Assembly: GCF_017051705.1 (NCBI RefSeq)
Contig: NZ_JAFIDJ010000002.1
Span: 1,371,151-1,435,150 of the forward strand
DNA from: Algoriphagus lutimaris
GTDB taxonomy: Bacteria > Bacteroidota > Bacteroidia > Cytophagales > Cyclobacteriaceae
DNA: 64,000 nucleotides
Direction of reading: 5' to 3'
The position numbers and the translations under genes were made by a program. Positions 27,409 to 36,078 of this stretch are shown here, piece by piece. The notes beneath the pieces were generated by a model. It saw only the letters and a list, made by a program, of their open reading frames with translations, searched no databases and had not been told where the DNA came from. How positions within the stretch are numbered: position 1 is the first letter of the stretch; each line of letters opens with the position of its first letter.

Positions 27409-27565
27409 GCTTGAGGCTAATACAAAACAAATCTTCTTTAGGCCCATAATTAATAGAAGAATGTATCGGAAAAGAAGAACATAGGTAGGTTAAATGGTTA
27501 TTCATGATGGTGTTTTCTTATAAAAGTTCTAAATTTCAATCTACCTAAAAACTCAATTAGTCTTG

Positions 27566-29212
27566 ATGAAAATCCTGTCTCGTTTTAATTTGTTCTTTCT
27601 ACTTGTCATAAGTATTTCAATAGTTTCTTGTGATACAGACCCTGAAAAAGAAACTGAAATTCAATATCCAGAGCATCCTAATATTGTATGGATTGTGAAT
27701 GAGGACATGTCTCCTGAGCATTTGGGAGCCTATGGTGGAACAGGGGGCAAAACACCGGTATTAGACCAATTTGCCAGTGAAAGTTTGAAGTACACTAATG
27801 CCTTTTCCACTGCGGGAGTTTGTGCACCAAGTAGAGCGGCAATCATCACAGGTGCCTATCAAACTTCAATTGGAGCACACAATATGAGAACCTTGGGAAT
27901 GTCTGCGAATGCATTAGAGGCCTATCCTGATGGTTTTAAGACCTATTCAACAGTTCTTCCAGATGGAATGCGTGGCTTTCCAGAATACTTGCGGATGATC
28001 GGGTATTATACTACTAATAACTCCAAGGAGGATTATCAGTTTGTAGCTCCCAAAACCATGTGGGACGAAAGCAGTAGAACTGCCCATTGGAAAAACAGAC
28101 CTGATCCAAATCAACCTTTCTTTTCCATTTTTAATTTGACTGTTTCTCATGAGTCCCAAGTTTGGGTCAGAGCGGATGAACCTCTACTAGTAGATCCGGA
28201 TTCAGTAACTATTCCTCCTGTTTATCCTGATGATTCTATCTCCAGACATACCATGGCTCGATTCATAACGAATGTGATGAGGATGGACACCCAAGTGGGG
28301 GAGATTATTCAAGAGTTGAAAGATGCGGGTCTCTATGAAAATACCATCATTTTCTATTATTCCGATCACGGGGATGGAATGCCTTATTTTAAGCGTGAAA
28401 TTTATGATAGGGGGCTGAAAATTCCGCTTTTGATCAAGGCTCCTTTTTTAGAGCCAGGATCTGTGACCAATGAGTTGGTGAGTTTTGTGGATTTTGGGCC
28501 GACAGTTTTGTCCTTGGCAGGTGTGAAAATTCCAATTGCCATGCAAGGACAAGCATTTTTAGGGCCTCAAAAATCTGCTCCTAGGAAATATGTGTATGCT
28601 GCACGAGATCGAATGGATTCCGAATATGATAGAGTTCGGGCAGTAAGCGATGGACGATATAAGTACATCAGAAATTACATGATTGATAAACCCAACTATC
28701 AAAACATCAGATATAGACTCAATAACCCTTTGATGGTTCATCTATTGGAGCTTCATGAGCAAGGGAAGTTAACGCCTGAGCAAGAGCGCTGGTTTGATGA
28801 AACAAAACCCAAAGAGGAACTTTACGATACTCAAGTAGATCCTTGGGAGTTTAACAACCTTGCGGGCAACCCGGAATATGATGCTAAGTTAGAGGAGTTG
28901 CGAAAAGCGCATTTAGATTGGATCGACTACTATGGAGATTTAGGAGCCATACCAGAAATGGAAATGGTCAGAGAATGGTGGGGAGGAATGGATCAAGCCC
29001 CGAATACAGAACCTGCAGCCATTTTATATGAAGATGGCCTAGTGGCATTAAAGTCTTCTACACCTAGCGCTTCCATAGGATATAGAAAATCCAGCGCGGA
29101 CGTTTGGCAGGTCTATACAAAGCCATTTGAATGGAATGCCGGTGATTCCTTATATGTATTGGCCCATCGAATTGGCTATGAACCATCTACTGAGGCAATT
29201 ATCGTAAAATAA
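27566..29212 (+). CDS. lipoprotein sulfatase (type I, formylglycine) with C-terminal beta domain
   Basis: Arylsulfatase-type enzyme removing sulfate esters or sulfamates from glycans; anchored by lipid at Cys 22 (SIVSC). I chose ATG 27566 over the TTG one codon earlier. The formylglycine motif is CAPSRAAIITG with Cys 86, metal ligands include ED near the start of the fold and SDHGDGMPYF late. The heparan N-sulfatase-like spacing (YDTQVDPWEFNNL) is present. The last 65 residues (from LVALKSSTPSASIGY) resemble the small C-terminal beta domain of hexosaminidases/chitobiases. 548 residues. A separate anaerobic or FGE-type maturase must be supplied from outside the window. Confidence 0.9.
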   Translation: MKILSRFNLFFLLVISISIVSCDTDPEKETEIQYPEHPNIVWIVNEDMSPEHLGAYGGTGGKTPVLDQFASESLKYTNAFSTAGVCAPSRAAIITGAYQTSIGAHNMRTLGMSANALEAYPDGFKTYSTVLPDGMRGFPEYLRMIGYYTTNNSKEDYQFVAPKTMWDESSRTAHWKNRPDPNQPFFSIFNLTVSHESQVWVRADEPLLVDPDSVTIPPVYPDDSISRHTMARFITNVMRMDTQVGEIIQELKDAGLYENTIIFYYSDHGDGMPYFKREIYDRGLKIPLLIKAPFLEPGSVTNELVSFVDFGPTVLSLAGVKIPIAMQGQAFLGPQKSAPRKYVYAARDRMDSEYDRVRAVSDGRYKYIRNYMIDKPNYQNIRYRLNNPLMVHLLELHEQGKLTPEQERWFDETKPKEELYDTQVDPWEFNNLAGNPEYDAKLEELRKAHLDWIDYYGDLGAIPEMEMVREWWGGMDQAPNTEPAAILYEDGLVALKSSTPSASIGYRKSSADVWQVYTKPFEWNAGDSLYVLAHRIGYEPSTEAIIVK

Positions 29213-29214
29213 AC

Positions 29215-30720
29215 TTATTGATCTAAACAAGGGATGCCTCCTTTTGGATAGTTACCGAAAGGGGGCATGATTTTATATTCCTCAATCATTTTTTTGAAAT
29301 CGTAATTTTCAAATTGATAGTCAGGAGTGTAACGCACCTTGTCCCAATAGAGGCTTCTGGGCTCTGTAGCCCTTAAATCCCCTGTTTTTTCCATCCAATT
29401 TTGAAGCTTCTGCCTCATTTTGGCTTTGACTTCGGAATAGGTATTATTCTCCGCCAGGTTTGTCAATTGATAGGGATCGTTGACCACATCATACAATTCT
29501 TCCTCAGGTCTTTTCTCAAATGCCAGTTTGAAATAATCTGGCTGCCCAGGAATGGATTTTCTTTCCATATTCATGATCAAAAACTTGGTGATGGAGTTAT
29601 CAATGTCCCCGTATTGGCCCACCGATACATGCACGCTCGGATCACCCGCCGGGTTTCGTTCAGGCATCAAATTTCGGATATATAAATATTGATGATCCCT
29701 TACGGCTCTCATAGGATAGGATAAATCGCCTTTTCGCACATTGGCGTGCCTTTCCCGCTCTAGGTAGACTTGGTCCCGGTCTTGTTTCTCACCCGCAAAA
29801 AGAGGCCAAAGCGATTGCCCTGTCATGGTTTCCTGCTGTTGTCCGGCAGCCTCTACAAAGCTTGGAGCAAAATCTATAAAGTTGACAAAATCGTCTATGA
29901 CGATCCCGGCCGCTATTTTTTCTGGCCATCGAATCACCAAGGGCATCCTTGTTCCATAATCGTATAAATTGGCTTTTGCCCTAGGGAAAGGCATTCCATT
30001 GTCACTGGTCATGACAATGATGGTATTGTCTAGCTCTCCAGCTTCTTCCAGCATCTTGATGATTTGACCGCATTCTCGATCAAACCGCTCCACCTCAAAA
30101 TAGTAATCCAAAATATCATTTCGTACACAGTCATTGTCTGGGAAAAAACCAGGTACGATTACTTCTTCCAAAGCCATCCCTGTTTGGATTCCGGTATTGG
30201 GTACATAGGTCCGATGTGGGTCAGAACTTCCAAACCAAAATGTAAAGGGCTTTCCATCTGTTTTGGAAGCAAAGAACGTTTTAAAGTCTTCGAAGTTTTT
30301 GCCTGCAGGATTATGTTCAAGTCCTCTCACTCGAAAATCTCCGGGGCCCCATCCTTTTCTGGTTGAACCGGTGAAATATCCTGCTTTCTCCAAAATGGAA
30401 ACATAGGTCGGGTATTGAGCCGGGAATTCGGACCAAAGGTTACCTCCGTCTTCATTCTGATGGGGGTACCTACCCAAAAGAACAGAAGCTCGAGAAGGGG
30501 AACAGGAAGGAGAAGCTGTATAGGCATTGGTAAATAAGGCTCCTTCTTTTGCCAATCGGTCAAAGGTAGGAGTTCTGACGATGGGATCCCCATATACCCC
30601 TGCGTGAGGGAATGACCAGTCATCCGCGATTAGAAATAAAATATTTGGCTTGCTCTTTTGACTAAATGAGTGGGAAGCGACGGAAAAAAGAAGTGCAAAA
30701 ATCAGAGATAACTTTTTCAT
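29215..30720 (-). CDS. exported SGSH-like sulfatase (heparan N-sulfatase type)
   Basis: Type I sulfatase of 501 residues. I chose MKKLSLIFALLFSVASHSFSQ (signal peptide) as the start; the open frame runs 16 codons further upstream. Seen: metal-binding IADDWSF with Asp 33 and Asp 34, formylglycine motif CSPSRASVLLGR with Cys 73, MTSDNGMPFPRAK, and SYPMRAVRDHQYLYIRNL with EELYDVVNDPYQLTNLAE, which closely match human N-sulfoglucosamine sulfohydrolase order. It is convergent with the other sulfatase; the two stop codons are two bases apart. Likely substrate is a sulfated or sulfamated amino sugar (inference). Confidence 0.9.
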   Translation of the reverse strand: MKKLSLIFALLFSVASHSFSQKSKPNILFLIADDWSFPHAGVYGDPIVRTPTFDRLAKEGALFTNAYTASPSCSPSRASVLLGRYPHQNEDGGNLWSEFPAQYPTYVSILEKAGYFTGSTRKGWGPGDFRVRGLEHNPAGKNFEDFKTFFASKTDGKPFTFWFGSSDPHRTYVPNTGIQTGMALEEVIVPGFFPDNDCVRNDILDYYFEVERFDRECGQIIKMLEEAGELDNTIIVMTSDNGMPFPRAKANLYDYGTRMPLVIRWPEKIAAGIVIDDFVNFIDFAPSFVEAAGQQQETMTGQSLWPLFAGEKQDRDQVYLERERHANVRKGDLSYPMRAVRDHQYLYIRNLMPERNPAGDPSVHVSVGQYGDIDNSITKFLIMNMERKSIPGQPDYFKLAFEKRPEEELYDVVNDPYQLTNLAENNTYSEVKAKMRQKLQNWMEKTGDLRATEPRSLYWDKVRYTPDYQFENYDFKKMIEEYKIMPPFGNYPKGGIPCLDQ

Positions 30721-30816
30721 TACTTTGGGTCTAATGAGGAATTTAAGACCTTCTGATTTTTTATCCAATTATCTATTAAACATTTCTTCGTGCATGGATT
30801 TGAGTGTAAAAAAAGC

Positions 30817-31611
30817 TTAATCCAGTATCAGCGCATCAAGGGTAGTTTTTCCACCTCTTAAGATATTCAGATCCACATTTTCATAAATACCGTTTAATCT
30901 ACCCTTTTCTGAAAACTGCCAAATCACCCAGTAATCACTTTCAGGTTCTTTGATGGGATTGTAGTTCGCTACCCACAAGGGATAATCTTCAAACCCATTT
31001 CCAACCAGGACATGTCTATTAAATGTGTCTCCGGTATAGATGATGGGCTTTACTCCATAATGCTCCTCTACGATTTTTAACCAGTTTTGAATACCTTCTC
31101 TTAACCTAGCTTGGGATTGGATGGTAGAATTTCGCTCTATATCCAAAATCGGCCTCATATCTCCGGATCTCAACTTTACTTGGTTAATGAAATTATGCGC
31201 CTGAAGCGTGCTATTCATATTGGGGCGATAATAATGATAAGCCCCCCGAATGATGTTTACCGTATCTAATGAATGCCAATGTTCTTTGAATAGCTCATCT
31301 TGATCATCTCCCATAGTCGCTCTGAAAATAATAAAATCTACCGGGTGATTTTTGATTTGGAGTTCTAGGTTTTGCCAATCTATTCTACCTTGATAATGGG
31401 AAATATCAATTCCCAAAAGGCCACTAGGCTGGGTTTTGAAAATATAATCAAACTTTAATTCCTCATGCTCAGAAATCGGCTTATTGGCATAATAGGGTTG
31501 ATCATGAAGTAAATGCCAAGTATTATAGACTATAGCCCCTGCACTGACGGTGATCAGGATCAATAAGGCGATTAAAGCAGGAGGAATTGACGGTGACTTT
31601 TTCTTAGGCAT
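30817..31611 (-). CDS. membrane-anchored GH25 lysozyme
   Basis: Muramidase of glycoside hydrolase family 25, cutting MurNAc-GlcNAc bonds. A short basic N-terminus and one membrane helix (about residues 11-30) precede the catalytic barrel, so the enzyme faces the periplasm. Seen: GIDISHYQGRIDW with Asp 69, RGAYHYYRP, and PILDIER with Asp 157 and Glu 159 as the catalytic acids. 264 residues, normal length. The role is wall turnover or degradation of foreign murein. Confidence 0.92.
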   Translation of the reverse strand: MPKKKSPSIPPALIALLILITVSAGAIVYNTWHLLHDQPYYANKPISEHEELKFDYIFKTQPSGLLGIDISHYQGRIDWQNLELQIKNHPVDFIIFRATMGDDQDELFKEHWHSLDTVNIIRGAYHYYRPNMNSTLQAHNFINQVKLRSGDMRPILDIERNSTIQSQARLREGIQNWLKIVEEHYGVKPIIYTGDTFNRHVLVGNGFEDYPLWVANYNPIKEPESDYWVIWQFSEKGRLNGIYENVDLNILRGGKTTLDALILD

Positions 31612-31651
31612 TTATTTGACATATTCTAAACGCGCTGCGAAGCTACTATTT

Positions 31652-32938
31652 TTACCTTGTCAACCGGTAAAGAAATAAGGTACTTCTTTTGATCAATTCA
31701 GGGTACTCTTTCATATTGATGGTCTCTCCAGGAGCATGTGCTCCGCGACCTGATGCACCTAATCCATCCAGGCAATCCACGTAATCGGCAACAAAAGAAA
31801 TATCACCGGCACCTCTACTTCCAGGGTCACCAGGTTTGACTTCTCCAAGTCCCATGTCTTGACTCAATTGATTTAATACTTCAGCTAAAGCATAGTTCCC
31901 TTCAGTAGGTACCATGGAAGGCAGTCCATCTCTAAAAATAATTTCTGCATCGGTTTGATTCAGATGCCTATCCACTATTGCCTGCATTTTAGCCCTAGCA
32001 GCATTTTTTTGCTCTTCCCCAAGGAATCTTAGATCTCCTGTCACGATTGCTTCTCTTGCTACAATATTAGTTTTTCCAAGAGCTTCTCCCTTACCAGTTT
32101 CTTCGTCAAAAGAAATGTCGGATCCGCCAATAATCTGACCTGGATTGAAGGTTAAATATTGCTCTCCAGCCAACTCTTCCCGAAATTCAGTTAATATCCT
32201 TGCCGCTTCATAAATCGCTCCATAGCCTACCGATTCACGGAACACCCCGCTTGAGTGTGACTGTTTTCCAGTGGTTCTCAACCTCCATCCACTACTTCCT
32301 CTTCTGGCTACCGTAGCAATTCCAAAGCTTTGTGTGGTTTCATAACCCAATGCAATGTCATGCTCTTTTGCTCTTTGGATAAAATCCCTTCTGGAAATCT
32401 CTTCGTCGGCAGAACTTTCTTCATCTCCCGTAAAATATACGGTGATGGTTCTGTCTTCCAATAAGCCCAGATCATGCAATGCTTTTAGGCTGGCAAAGGC
32501 CATGACATCTCCACCTTTCATATCATTGACTCCTTGGCCCGTTGCGGTAGAATCATTTAAAAATGTAAATGGAGTAAAAGGCATGTCTTTTTCAAAAACA
32601 GTATCCAAATGTCCAATGATAAAGATCTTTTTCCCTTTGCTTCCTTTTCGCGTAGCGATAAAATGTCCTGCACGCTTTGCTTCAGGTGGAAGTTTATACC
32701 ACTCTGTTTCAAATCCTATTTTTTGAAACTCCCGCTCAAATACTTTGGAAACTGCTTCTACGCCTTCCAGGTTAAGCGAGCCGGAATTAATGTTGGTGAC
32801 CTCTTCGAGTAGGGCTACTGTTTCTTCGTAATTTTTCTCTACCTCTGCTATAAGTTTTTCCTCGATTTTGGAAAGTTTCTGAGCAAAAGTAATCGAATAG
32901 AATCCGATCAAAACAAGAGTTAGAATGAGCTTTTTCAT
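31652..32938 (-). CDS. exported M20 family metallopeptidase (carboxypeptidase G2-like)
   Basis: Zinc peptidase of 428 residues with signal peptide MKKLILTLVLIGFYSITFAQ. Seen: GHLDTVFE, GVNDMKGGD (bridging Asp), TGDEESSADEE (catalytic and metal Glu) and GARGAHAPGE-like SGRGAHAPGETIN near the end, the metal-ligand segments of M20A peptidases. It is closer to glutamate carboxypeptidase/CPG2 than to the two M20D copies at 12.7-15.5 kb. It lies 40 bases upstream of the lysozyme gene on the same strand and may be cotranscribed with it. Confidence 0.9.
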   Translation of the reverse strand: MKKLILTLVLIGFYSITFAQKLSKIEEKLIAEVEKNYEETVALLEEVTNINSGSLNLEGVEAVSKVFEREFQKIGFETEWYKLPPEAKRAGHFIATRKGSKGKKIFIIGHLDTVFEKDMPFTPFTFLNDSTATGQGVNDMKGGDVMAFASLKALHDLGLLEDRTITVYFTGDEESSADEEISRRDFIQRAKEHDIALGYETTQSFGIATVARRGSSGWRLRTTGKQSHSSGVFRESVGYGAIYEAARILTEFREELAGEQYLTFNPGQIIGGSDISFDEETGKGEALGKTNIVAREAIVTGDLRFLGEEQKNAARAKMQAIVDRHLNQTDAEIIFRDGLPSMVPTEGNYALAEVLNQLSQDMGLGEVKPGDPGSRGAGDISFVADYVDCLDGLGASGRGAHAPGETINMKEYPELIKRSTLFLYRLTR

Positions 32939-33011
32939 AGCTGAAAATTAAGGCAATTGTTGGATAAATGGATTCCGGTTGTCAAATATTGAGTTAAAAA
33001 AGATCGGGGTT

Positions 33012-33467
33012 TTATAAGAATTTACGAATACTTAGGATATAGCCAATATGTAGGCCTTCATGAAAATTATTGAATTCTAATGCGTCTTGCACATTGGCCA
33101 AGTGAAAGCCCGTCGCAGTCCGCCGCTCTTTGTAGGTTTTAAAAATCCCTTTTTCTAAATCTTTTTCGGTCAACACTGTCAGTTCAATCAATAGACTTTT
33201 CAATTCATTGGCCTCATCTTCGGAAGTGAAGGACTCAGGCTTGGTTCCCGGTTTATATCTATTGAAAAGATCGTCTGAAATATAGTCTGTCAATCCAGAT
33301 GATTTGTACACCAAGCCTTGCTGAGCCACGATGATGTGCCCGATATTCCAGATGATATTATTGTTAAATCCCGCTGGAATGGTATTTAGTTTTTCGATGC
33401 TGGTTTGTTCTAACAGGTTAAGAAGTAGATTCCTACTGGTTTTCCAGTTTTTGAGCGTGGCGTTCAT
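33012..33467 (-). CDS. DinB family protein
   Basis: Four-helix bundle of the DinB/YfiT superfamily, 151 residues, cytoplasmic. The likely metal triad is His 44 (IGHII), His 136 and His 140 (FHEGLHIGYI). The family includes DNA-damage-inducible proteins and thiol-dependent transferases of mostly unknown substrate. It is divergent from the GMC dehydrogenase gene across 144 bases in which I see no clear promoter element. Confidence 0.85.
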   Translation of the reverse strand: MNATLKNWKTSRNLLLNLLEQTSIEKLNTIPAGFNNNIIWNIGHIIVAQQGLVYKSSGLTDYISDDLFNRYKPGTKPESFTSEDEANELKSLLIELTVLTEKDLEKGIFKTYKERRTATGFHLANVQDALEFNNFHEGLHIGYILSIRKFL

Positions 33468-33611
33468 AGTTTACTGATTTTAAGCAAGGTATATTTTTAC
33501 GAGATTGTCAGGTAAATCTATTAGGAAACATCCATAATACTAGTTGTTGCGATTTTATGTCCTTGTTTTTTTTAAGGAATTGCTAACTTATACTCCAATA
33601 AACATAAACCT

Positions 33612-35318
33612 ATGGCCAATTTTAATATTGACGCAAAACAAGAAATGACCTACGATGCGATTGTGATCGGATCGGGAATAAGTGGTGGTTGGGCTGCGAA
33701 AGAACTTTGTGAGAAAGGATTGAAAACCCTCGTACTGGAAAGAGGGAGAATTGTAGAACATGTCACAGACTACCCTACCATGAGTTTGGATCCATGGGAT
33801 ACTGAACTCAGAGGAAGTCTGACGCCAGAGCAAAAAGCAAGGCATCCAAAAGGAATCCGTTCAGGATTTATTGGAGCGATGAATGAGCATTTCCATGCCA
33901 ATGATGTGGAAAATCCCTACACTGAAGTGAAACCTTTTATGTGGGTTCGAGCCCATCAAATGGGAGGAAGATCTCTACTTTGGGGAAAGCAATGCTATAG
34001 ATGGTCTGACTTGGATTTTGAAGCCAATTTAAAAGATGGACATGGGGTAGACTGGCCTATCAGATACAAGGATTTGGCACCTTGGTACACCCATGTGGAG
34101 AAATTTGCTGGGATCAGCGGAGAAACATTGGGTTTACCTCATTTACCGGATAGTCATTTCCTTCCACCTATGGAGCTCAATTGTGTAGAGAGGCATGTGA
34201 AAGAGCGTATAGAAAAGGAATACAATGGGCGGAATATGATCATTGGCCGTGTGGCGCATTTGACTGAGCCGATCAATGGTCGTGGAAAATGCCAGTTCAG
34301 AAATCGATGTAACCGGGGATGCCCATATGGAGCCTATTTTAGTAGTAATGCAGTGACCCTTCCAGCAGCCAATGCGACGGGGAACTTGACCATCCGACCA
34401 TTTTCAATCGCACAATCCATTATTTATGATGAAGAAAGTGGAAAAGCTACGGGCGTAAGAATCATTGATTCCGAAACCAGTGAGGTAATGGAGTACCATG
34501 CAAAAATCATTTTTTGTAATGCTTCTGCCTTGAGCTCTACTCAAATTTTAATGAATTCCACTTCCGACCGTTTTCCAAATGGCCTAGGGAATGACAGTGG
34601 AGAATTAGGGCATAACCTGATGGATCATACCTATAGGGTAGGAGCCATGGGAAAAGTGGAAGGATTTGAAGATCAGTATTACAAGGGGAGAAGACCCAAT
34701 GGAATCTATATTCCTCGATATTACAACTTGGATGAAAGTACCAAAAACGAAAATTTCGTGAGAGGATTTGGATTCCAAGGTAGTGGTGGAAGAGCCGGTT
34801 GGAGCGCAGGGTCTAACCAGGAAAATTTCGGAGGAGACTTCAAGGATAGTCTGATGAAGCCAGGGCCTTGGGAATTCTTTATCACTGGATTTGCGGAATG
34901 CCTTCCAGACCATAAGAACAAAGTAACCTTGAATAAAGAGGTATTGGATAAGTGGGGTCAGCCAACCTTAAGCATCGATGCAGAATGGGGACCCAATGAA
35001 TTGGCGATGAATAAGCAGATTCGAAAAGATGCCAAGGAAATGCTGGAAAGAGCAGGATTAACAGATATCACCGATTTTGATAATGAACATGAAATGGGTT
35101 ATGGAATCCATGAAATGGGGACCGCAAGAATGGGTAGAGACCCTAAAACTTCCGTATTGAATGGGAACAACCAGGTTCACGGAGCCAAAAATGTCTTTGT
35201 GACGGATGGTGCTTGTATGACTTCTTCCTCCTGTGTCAACCCATCCTTGACCTATATGGCTTTGACAGCCAGAGCAGCCAATTTTGCAGTATCCGAATTG
35301 AAGAAAAATAACCTTTAA
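33612..35318 (+). CDS. GMC family FAD-dependent dehydrogenase, large subunit
   Basis: Flavoprotein of 568 residues oxidising an alcohol, sugar or sugar acid. Seen: FAD loop IGSGISGGWAAKEL at residues 19-32, MGGRSLLWGKQCYRWS, RNRCNRGCPYGAYFSSNA (Cys-rich loop seen in gluconate dehydrogenase-like members), HEMGTARMG, and the C-terminal SSCVNPSLTYMALTAR with the conserved Asn. It lacks any signal peptide, although the following gene encodes a Tat-targeted partner, so it probably leaves the cytoplasm as a complex with it. Electron acceptor unknown, as no cytochrome subunit is nearby. Confidence 0.92.
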   Translation: MANFNIDAKQEMTYDAIVIGSGISGGWAAKELCEKGLKTLVLERGRIVEHVTDYPTMSLDPWDTELRGSLTPEQKARHPKGIRSGFIGAMNEHFHANDVENPYTEVKPFMWVRAHQMGGRSLLWGKQCYRWSDLDFEANLKDGHGVDWPIRYKDLAPWYTHVEKFAGISGETLGLPHLPDSHFLPPMELNCVERHVKERIEKEYNGRNMIIGRVAHLTEPINGRGKCQFRNRCNRGCPYGAYFSSNAVTLPAANATGNLTIRPFSIAQSIIYDEESGKATGVRIIDSETSEVMEYHAKIIFCNASALSSTQILMNSTSDRFPNGLGNDSGELGHNLMDHTYRVGAMGKVEGFEDQYYKGRRPNGIYIPRYYNLDESTKNENFVRGFGFQGSGGRAGWSAGSNQENFGGDFKDSLMKPGPWEFFITGFAECLPDHKNKVTLNKEVLDKWGQPTLSIDAEWGPNELAMNKQIRKDAKEMLERAGLTDITDFDNEHEMGYGIHEMGTARMGRDPKTSVLNGNNQVHGAKNVFVTDGACMTSSSCVNPSLTYMALTARAANFAVSELKKNNL

Positions 35319-35322
35319 TGTC

Positions 35323-35916
35323 ATGAACAGAAGAAACGCATTAAGAAGAACCGCATTATTGGCCGGATCGGCGGTGGCAACACCCACCTTGCTTTCCCTG
35401 CTTCAATCGTGTAAAGAGCAAAAACGGGTAGACTGGGTTCCACAGTTTTTATCTCAGGACCAGGCAGTTTTTGTCTCCTCATTTGTGGATACCATCTTGC
35501 CCAAAACGGATACACCAGGAGCCTTGGATGTAAAAGTAGATATTTTCATAGATCTGATGTATTCCAAAGCTTATGATGAGGGAGCGCAGCAATATGTGGT
35601 GGCTGAAATTGAAAAGTTCAATAGCGATTGCAAAGAAGCCTATGGAGATGTCTTTGCGAATTTGAGTGCCGAAGATAAAACGGCGGTATTAAAAAAGGCA
35701 GAAGCAGAAACCGCTAAGTTTAACCCGGAAGTTTGGGGTACTGCGGTAGGAGAGCAAAAATCGGTAGCCTACTACCGCCAATTGAAATCCATGGCTCTCT
35801 GGGCTTATTTCTCTTCTGAAGAAGTAGGTAAAAATATCCTGAACTATGATCCGATTCCGGGTGAATACCTCGGGTGTATTCCGCTTTCGGATGTAGGGAA
35901 TACCTGGAGTCTTTAA
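35323..35916 (+). CDS. gluconate 2-dehydrogenase subunit 3 family Tat lipoprotein
   Basis: Small partner subunit, 197 residues, starting four bases after the GMC gene stop. It carries twin-arginine motifs (MNRRNALRRTALL), a hydrophobic stretch, and then LLQSC with Cys 30 as a likely lipidation site, so it should be exported by Tat and held in a membrane. The mature part (SQDQAVFVSSFVDTILPKTDTPGA) is typical of the family. By analogy with gluconate and fructose dehydrogenases, it carries the signal for the complex (inference). Confidence 0.9.
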   Translation: MNRRNALRRTALLAGSAVATPTLLSLLQSCKEQKRVDWVPQFLSQDQAVFVSSFVDTILPKTDTPGALDVKVDIFIDLMYSKAYDEGAQQYVVAEIEKFNSDCKEAYGDVFANLSAEDKTAVLKKAEAETAKFNPEVWGTAVGEQKSVAYYRQLKSMALWAYFSSEEVGKNILNYDPIPGEYLGCIPLSDVGNTWSL

Positions 35917-36005
35917 AAATGTCTCAGTGAAAAGTTGGCAGTCGCAGTTGACAATTGCTAATAAATGGTCAATCAGGATTTAATATTTACAGCAAATTAC
36001 TATGT

Positions 36006-36048
36006 CAGTCCAAGCGGAGTCGAAAGGTCCTCGACTCCGCTTGGACTG
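36006..36048. repeat. long perfect palindrome, likely interspersed repeat
   Basis: Perfect 18 bp inverted repeat (cagtccaagcggagtcga and its complement) around a 7-base loop aaggtcc. It lies between the convergent GMC operon and the NIF3-like gene and would work as a bidirectional terminator, though the downstream T run is short on one side. The GGAGTCGA core resembles short palindromic repeats seen many times in Bacteroidota genomes (recollection, not searched). Confidence 0.7.
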
Positions 36049-36078
36049 ATAATGTTTTTTTCTGAAACAGCCTCTTAA

